The notes under the pieces are model-generated. The model saw only the letters and a program-made list of their open reading frames with translations, ran no database searches and was not told where the DNA came from. Made by a program: the position numbers and the translations under genes. From Struthidea cinerea (lineage: Eukaryota; Chordata; Aves; Passeriformes; Corcoracidae), in the NCBI GenBank assembly GCA_013397865.1, contig VZTI01001183.1, positions 11,838 through 75,837 of the forward strand: DNA of 64,000 bases, in the 5' to 3' direction. Positions 63,501 to 64,000 of the stretch are shown here, piece after piece. How positions within the stretch are numbered: the first letter of the stretch is position 1; each line of letters starts with the position of its first letter.

Positions 63501-63882
63501 TGGACATTAATAACTTGATACATTATTTATTGACTGAAACAATCAATACAAATTCACCTGGGATTTTAGTCATTAAAGGATTTTACTCTTTACCGTTAAG
63601 AAAACCAAATAACAAACAAAACCAACAGACAGTATTAGGCATTGACTTTTAAAGTCTCTATTGTAGGAAAAAACTCTCGATTTAAACCACTTAAATAGAC
63701 TTTAGATAAGTTAGTTAGCATCGTGCCACTCTGAAGTGCATATCCAAGTATGGAATCTCCAAATCTACTAGATGTCAGGGTTCAAACATTGAGTGATGTG
63801 TAAACTGACCTGGCTGAGACACCGCAGTGGCTGTAAACTGAGTAGCCCAAGGGGGATTTTTCTGTCCTCCAAACTGAGCCAT
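39455..63882 (-). CDS. CCAR1: CCAR1, cell division cycle and apoptosis regulator 1 (complete CDS)
   Basis: A nuclear coactivator that in known systems bridges Mediator to nuclear receptors, p53 and beta-catenin and influences splicing and apoptosis. The join has 24 coding exons (each listed separately), from the ATG at 63882 to the TGA at 39455: 3450 nt, 1149 aa, against 1150 in human. Order: MAQFGGQKNPPW start, Gln/Ala-rich region (aa 25-110), S1/cold-shock-like OB domain (about 148-200), Gln/Pro stretch, Arg/Glu/Ser-rich block (320-350), DBC1/pseudo-Nudix region (about 374-600), SAP domain (about 640-676), acidic and Lys-rich runs, EF-hand-like segment (about 918-959) and C-terminal coiled coil. 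All introns are GT-AG except one apparent GC-AG after coding exon 13. It hosts a SNORD98-like snoRNA. The non-coding first exon and promoter lie past 64000. Confidence 0.97.
40113..40318 (-). CDS. CCAR1: CCAR1 coding exon 23: coiled coil (aa 1062-1130)
   Basis: The exon is 206 nt. It encodes LENSNKSLSAELKEVKKDLG with clear leucine periodicity, and NKTIKNLATVMDEIQSVLKQ. Confidence 0.95.
40591..40776 (-). CDS. CCAR1: CCAR1 coding exon 22: start of coiled coil (aa 1000-1062)
   Basis: The exon is 186 nt. It encodes NRLLLPSPTVKQESK (a sumoylation-like VKQE), NVGLIVYNGAMVDVGSLLQK and the heptad-like EQKLQLLEEKT. Confidence 0.96.
41314..41434 (-). CDS. CCAR1: CCAR1 coding exon 21 (aa 960-1000)
   Basis: The exon is 121 nt. 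It encodes VKKLLNKVVLRESCFYRRLT and an acidic ENQEESEELQEDML. Confidence 0.95.
41840..41986 (-). CDS. CCAR1: CCAR1 coding exon 20: EF-hand-like segment (aa 911-959)
   Basis: The exon is 147 nt. It encodes NRDLLMAFVYFDQSHCGYLL and EEILYTLGLHLSRAQ, the EF-hand-like region, which is unlikely to bind calcium. Confidence 0.96.
42437..42519 (-). CDS. CCAR1: CCAR1 coding exon 19 (aa 883-910)
   Basis: The exon is 83 nt and encodes DRDEEEMNKREDRREGNKHC to SKDK. The donor AAA|GTAATT is supported by the in-frame join to EKDKTQM in the next exon. Confidence 0.92.
44182..44293 (-). CDS. CCAR1: CCAR1 coding exon 18: acidic (aa 846-883)
   Basis: The exon is 112 nt and encodes an acidic stretch including NNQEEYDPMEAEDAEDED. 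The acceptor is TTGTTACAG. Confidence 0.94.
44631..44864 (-). CDS. CCAR1: CCAR1 coding exon 17 (aa 768-845)
   Basis: The exon is 234 nt. It encodes VSLFAELFNEMLQRDFGVRI, then long Lys/Asp/Glu runs containing PKPKRRKSG, a nuclear-localisation-like motif. Confidence 0.95.
45210..45401 (-). CDS. CCAR1: CCAR1 coding exon 16 (aa 704-767)
   Basis: The exon is 192 nt. It encodes a Glu/Arg helix, then YILPDEPAIIVHPNWAAKSG and CSIMSLSVLLDYRLEDN, a strongly conserved segment. Confidence 0.96.
46633..46818 (-). CDS. CCAR1: CCAR1 coding exon 15: SAP domain (aa 642-703)
   Basis: The exon is 186 nt. It encodes VNDLRKELESRTLSSKGLKS and QLIARLTKQL (SAP DNA/chromatin-binding helix pair), then Lys/Glu-rich repeats. 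Confidence 0.95.
47478..47561 (-). CDS. CCAR1: CCAR1 coding exon 14 (aa 614-641)
   Basis: The exon is 84 nt, phase 0. It encodes an acidic DEEEKDDGEAKE followed by STPTHWSKLDPKTMK, which leads into the SAP domain. Confidence 0.95.
48371..48581 (-). CDS. CCAR1: CCAR1 coding exon 13, with apparent GC donor (aa 543-613)
   Basis: The exon is 211 nt. It encodes YRFAEIRYHRPEETHKGRTV and VVLFFPDVWHCLPTRSEWE and ends EADGEQ. The base after CAG is G-C (CAG|GCACTG), not G-T, yet only this boundary joins in frame to the next exon, as in human. Confidence 0.93.
49331..49497 (-). CDS. CCAR1: CCAR1 coding exon 12 (aa 488-543)
   Basis: The exon is 167 nt. It encodes FLVGMKGKDEAMAIGGHWSP and IKTAIRCCKALTGIDLSVC, the pseudo-Nudix-like part of the DBC1 region. 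The snoRNA lies in the intron just upstream. Confidence 0.96.
49628..49718 (-). ncRNA. SNORD98: Box C/D snoRNA, SNORD98-like, in a CCAR1 intron
   Basis: On the minus strand: box C GTGATGA (49711-49705), box D' CTGA (49683-49680) and box D CTGA (49640-49637). The ends pair as a terminal stem, AATGAG (49716-49711) with CTCATT (49634-49629). The bases just before D', CCTATTCCATT, are complementary to 18S rRNA AATGGAATAGG. The fifth base upstream of D' is a C pairing with a G, the position expected for Gm867 (human numbering), the SNORD98 target. Human SNORD98 is also hosted by CCAR1. A clear box C' was not identified. It is transcribed with the host and released from the intron. Confidence 0.9.
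50322..50435 (-). CDS. CCAR1: CCAR1 coding exon 11 (aa 450-487)
   Basis: The exon is 114 nt, phase 0. It encodes VMLMASPSMEDLYHKSCALA and DGFQHPARLVK, identical to the human segment as I remember it. Confidence 0.96.
51330..51555 (-). CDS. CCAR1: CCAR1 coding exon 10 (aa 374-449)
   Basis: The exon is 226 nt. It encodes CDMMELRRRYQNLYIPSDFF and GNYCNFYVMHREV, the start of the conserved DBC1-type region. Confidence 0.96.
52000..52161 (-). CDS. CCAR1: CCAR1 coding exon 9: RE/RS-rich block (aa 320-374)
   Basis: The exon is 162 nt. It encodes alternating Arg/Glu and SPQRKRSRERSPRRE, typical of splicing-linked proteins, then VVPRYTVQFSKFSLD. Confidence 0.95.
52457..52589 (-). CDS. CCAR1: CCAR1 coding exon 8 (aa 276-320)
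   Basis: The exon is 133 nt and encodes GGLLQPPVRLVSQPQPARRL and SRFSGRNERGG. The last codon is split with the next exon (AG|T). Confidence 0.94.
53711..53903 (-). CDS. CCAR1: CCAR1 coding exon 7: Gln/Pro-rich (aa 212-275)
   Basis: The exon is 193 nt and encodes a low-complexity Gln/Pro/Leu region (LLKTPPAVLQPIA, SLLQAQISAASITPLLQ). The acceptor CTGCCAG lies directly before AACCAG. Confidence 0.93.
53985..54099 (-). CDS. CCAR1: CCAR1 coding exon 6: S1-like domain end (aa 173-211)
   Basis: The exon is 115 nt. It encodes AVKGKTPQVGDRVLVEATYN and PNMPFKWNAQRIQTL, completing the OB-like domain. Confidence 0.95.
54642..54835 (-). CDS. CCAR1: CCAR1 coding exon 5: S1-like domain start (aa 109-173)
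   Basis: The exon is 194 nt. It encodes AVALPTSLSLSTPQP and the start of the OB-fold RNA-binding domain, RVFTGVVTKLHDTFGFVDED. Confidence 0.95.
55814..55846 (-). CDS. CCAR1: CCAR1 coding exon 4, 11-codon microexon (aa 98-108)
   Basis: A 33-nt exon encoding LQQPQQTLLTQ. Being phase 0 and in frame, it could be skipped without a frameshift. Confidence 0.92.
56521..56565 (-). CDS. CCAR1: CCAR1 coding exon 3 (aa 83-97)
   Basis: A 45-nt exon encoding QYSQPQQTLYSVQQQ, between TTTCAG and CAG|GTTTGT. It is in phase 0 and matches the human exon. Confidence 0.93.
57121..57293 (-). CDS. CCAR1: CCAR1 coding exon 2: Gln/Ala-rich (aa 25-82)
   Basis: The exon is 173 nt and encodes ALGVQQPSLLGASPTIYTQQ and a poly-Ala/Gln segment. 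It is GC-rich compared with the long introns on both sides (6.5 kb upstream). Confidence 0.94.
57294..63809 (-). other. Largest CCAR1 intron
   Basis: This 6.5-kb intron lies between the start-codon exon and coding exon 2. It holds a purine-rich low-complexity run near 59727-59770. No exon, RNA gene or clear transposon was recognised. A GTGATGATG motif near 61262 was checked as a snoRNA box and dismissed. Confidence 0.7.
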
Positions 63883-63928
63883 GGCAGAAGGTAGAATCTC
63901 TTGGGTGTCTATCTTCTGTAACTGCAAT
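63810..63928 (-). CDS. CCAR1: CCAR1 exon with start codon
   Basis: The exon runs from the acceptor TTTACTAG at 63929. Bases 63928-63883 are 5' UTR and the coding part is 63882-63810 (MAQFGGQKNPPWATQF to VSQP). The identical N-terminus in human fixes the start codon. Confidence 0.94.
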
Positions 63929-64000
63929 CTAGTAAAATAAAGCGCAGCTGCAATCTTTGAAACACATACCATCAGGCTATTTTAACTCTGGATCAAAAAA

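Noticed and set aside
1..64000. Bacterial-type systems (operons, CRISPR, phage or defence islands)
   Set aside because: All coding signal is in spliced vertebrate exons. No direct-repeat arrays or prokaryotic gene layout exist here.

Overview
The window is vertebrate nuclear DNA, most likely from a passerine bird. Three conserved multi-exon genes lie head to tail on the minus strand, with vertebrate-type introns. Avian-type CR1 LINE pieces are present, and so is a tRNA-Ile-headed SINE with a CR1-like tail, a structure I know from songbird genomes (TguSINE1). Two runs of N (11934-12149 and 31878-31921) show this is a draft assembly. The gene order CCAR1 - STOX1 - DDX21 matches human 10q22, read here in reverse.

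Layout from left to right: (1) 1-163 is a CpG-rich edge, probably the promoter side of the next gene (KIFBP in the human order), abutting an LTR-like block at about 164-465. (2) 1049-12420 holds a Gu-family nucleolar DEAD-box RNA helicase (DDX21, of the DDX21/DDX50 type). Fourteen coding exons are readable and continuous in frame (678 codons plus stop). The first coding exon is missing, probably inside the 216-base gap in the CpG-island promoter. (3) 13177-18575 holds the 3' part of STOX1, a storkhead-box winged-helix factor: exon 2, a very large exon 3 and a short last exon. GC-rich exon 1 was not found. (4) 18.6-39.2 kb is non-coding, presumably STOX1 intron 1 plus intergenic DNA. It contains a CR1 fragment, an ERV-type solo LTR and a near-perfect 48-bp inverted repeat. 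(5) 39189-63928 holds CCAR1, whose entire coding sequence is here: 24 coding exons, 3450 nt, 1149 aa. Its non-coding first exon and promoter lie beyond position 64000.

The most notable non-coding gene is a box C/D snoRNA inside a CCAR1 intron (about 49628-49718). Its D' guide is complementary to a segment of 18S rRNA in the geometry expected for SNORD98, which is hosted by CCAR1 in human. The other main observations are a GC-AG intron in CCAR1, an early stop that shortens the STOX1 C-terminus, and a single helicase where mammals have the tandem pair DDX50-DDX21.

The three genes do not form a pathway. DDX21 works on rRNA synthesis and processing and R-loops in the nucleolus, CCAR1 is a Mediator, nuclear-receptor and p53 coactivator that also carries a snoRNA for ribosome modification, and STOX1 is a DNA-binding regulator. 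Exon limits were set by hand from splice sites and reading-frame continuity. Family comparisons rest on remembered human proteins, not on database searches.
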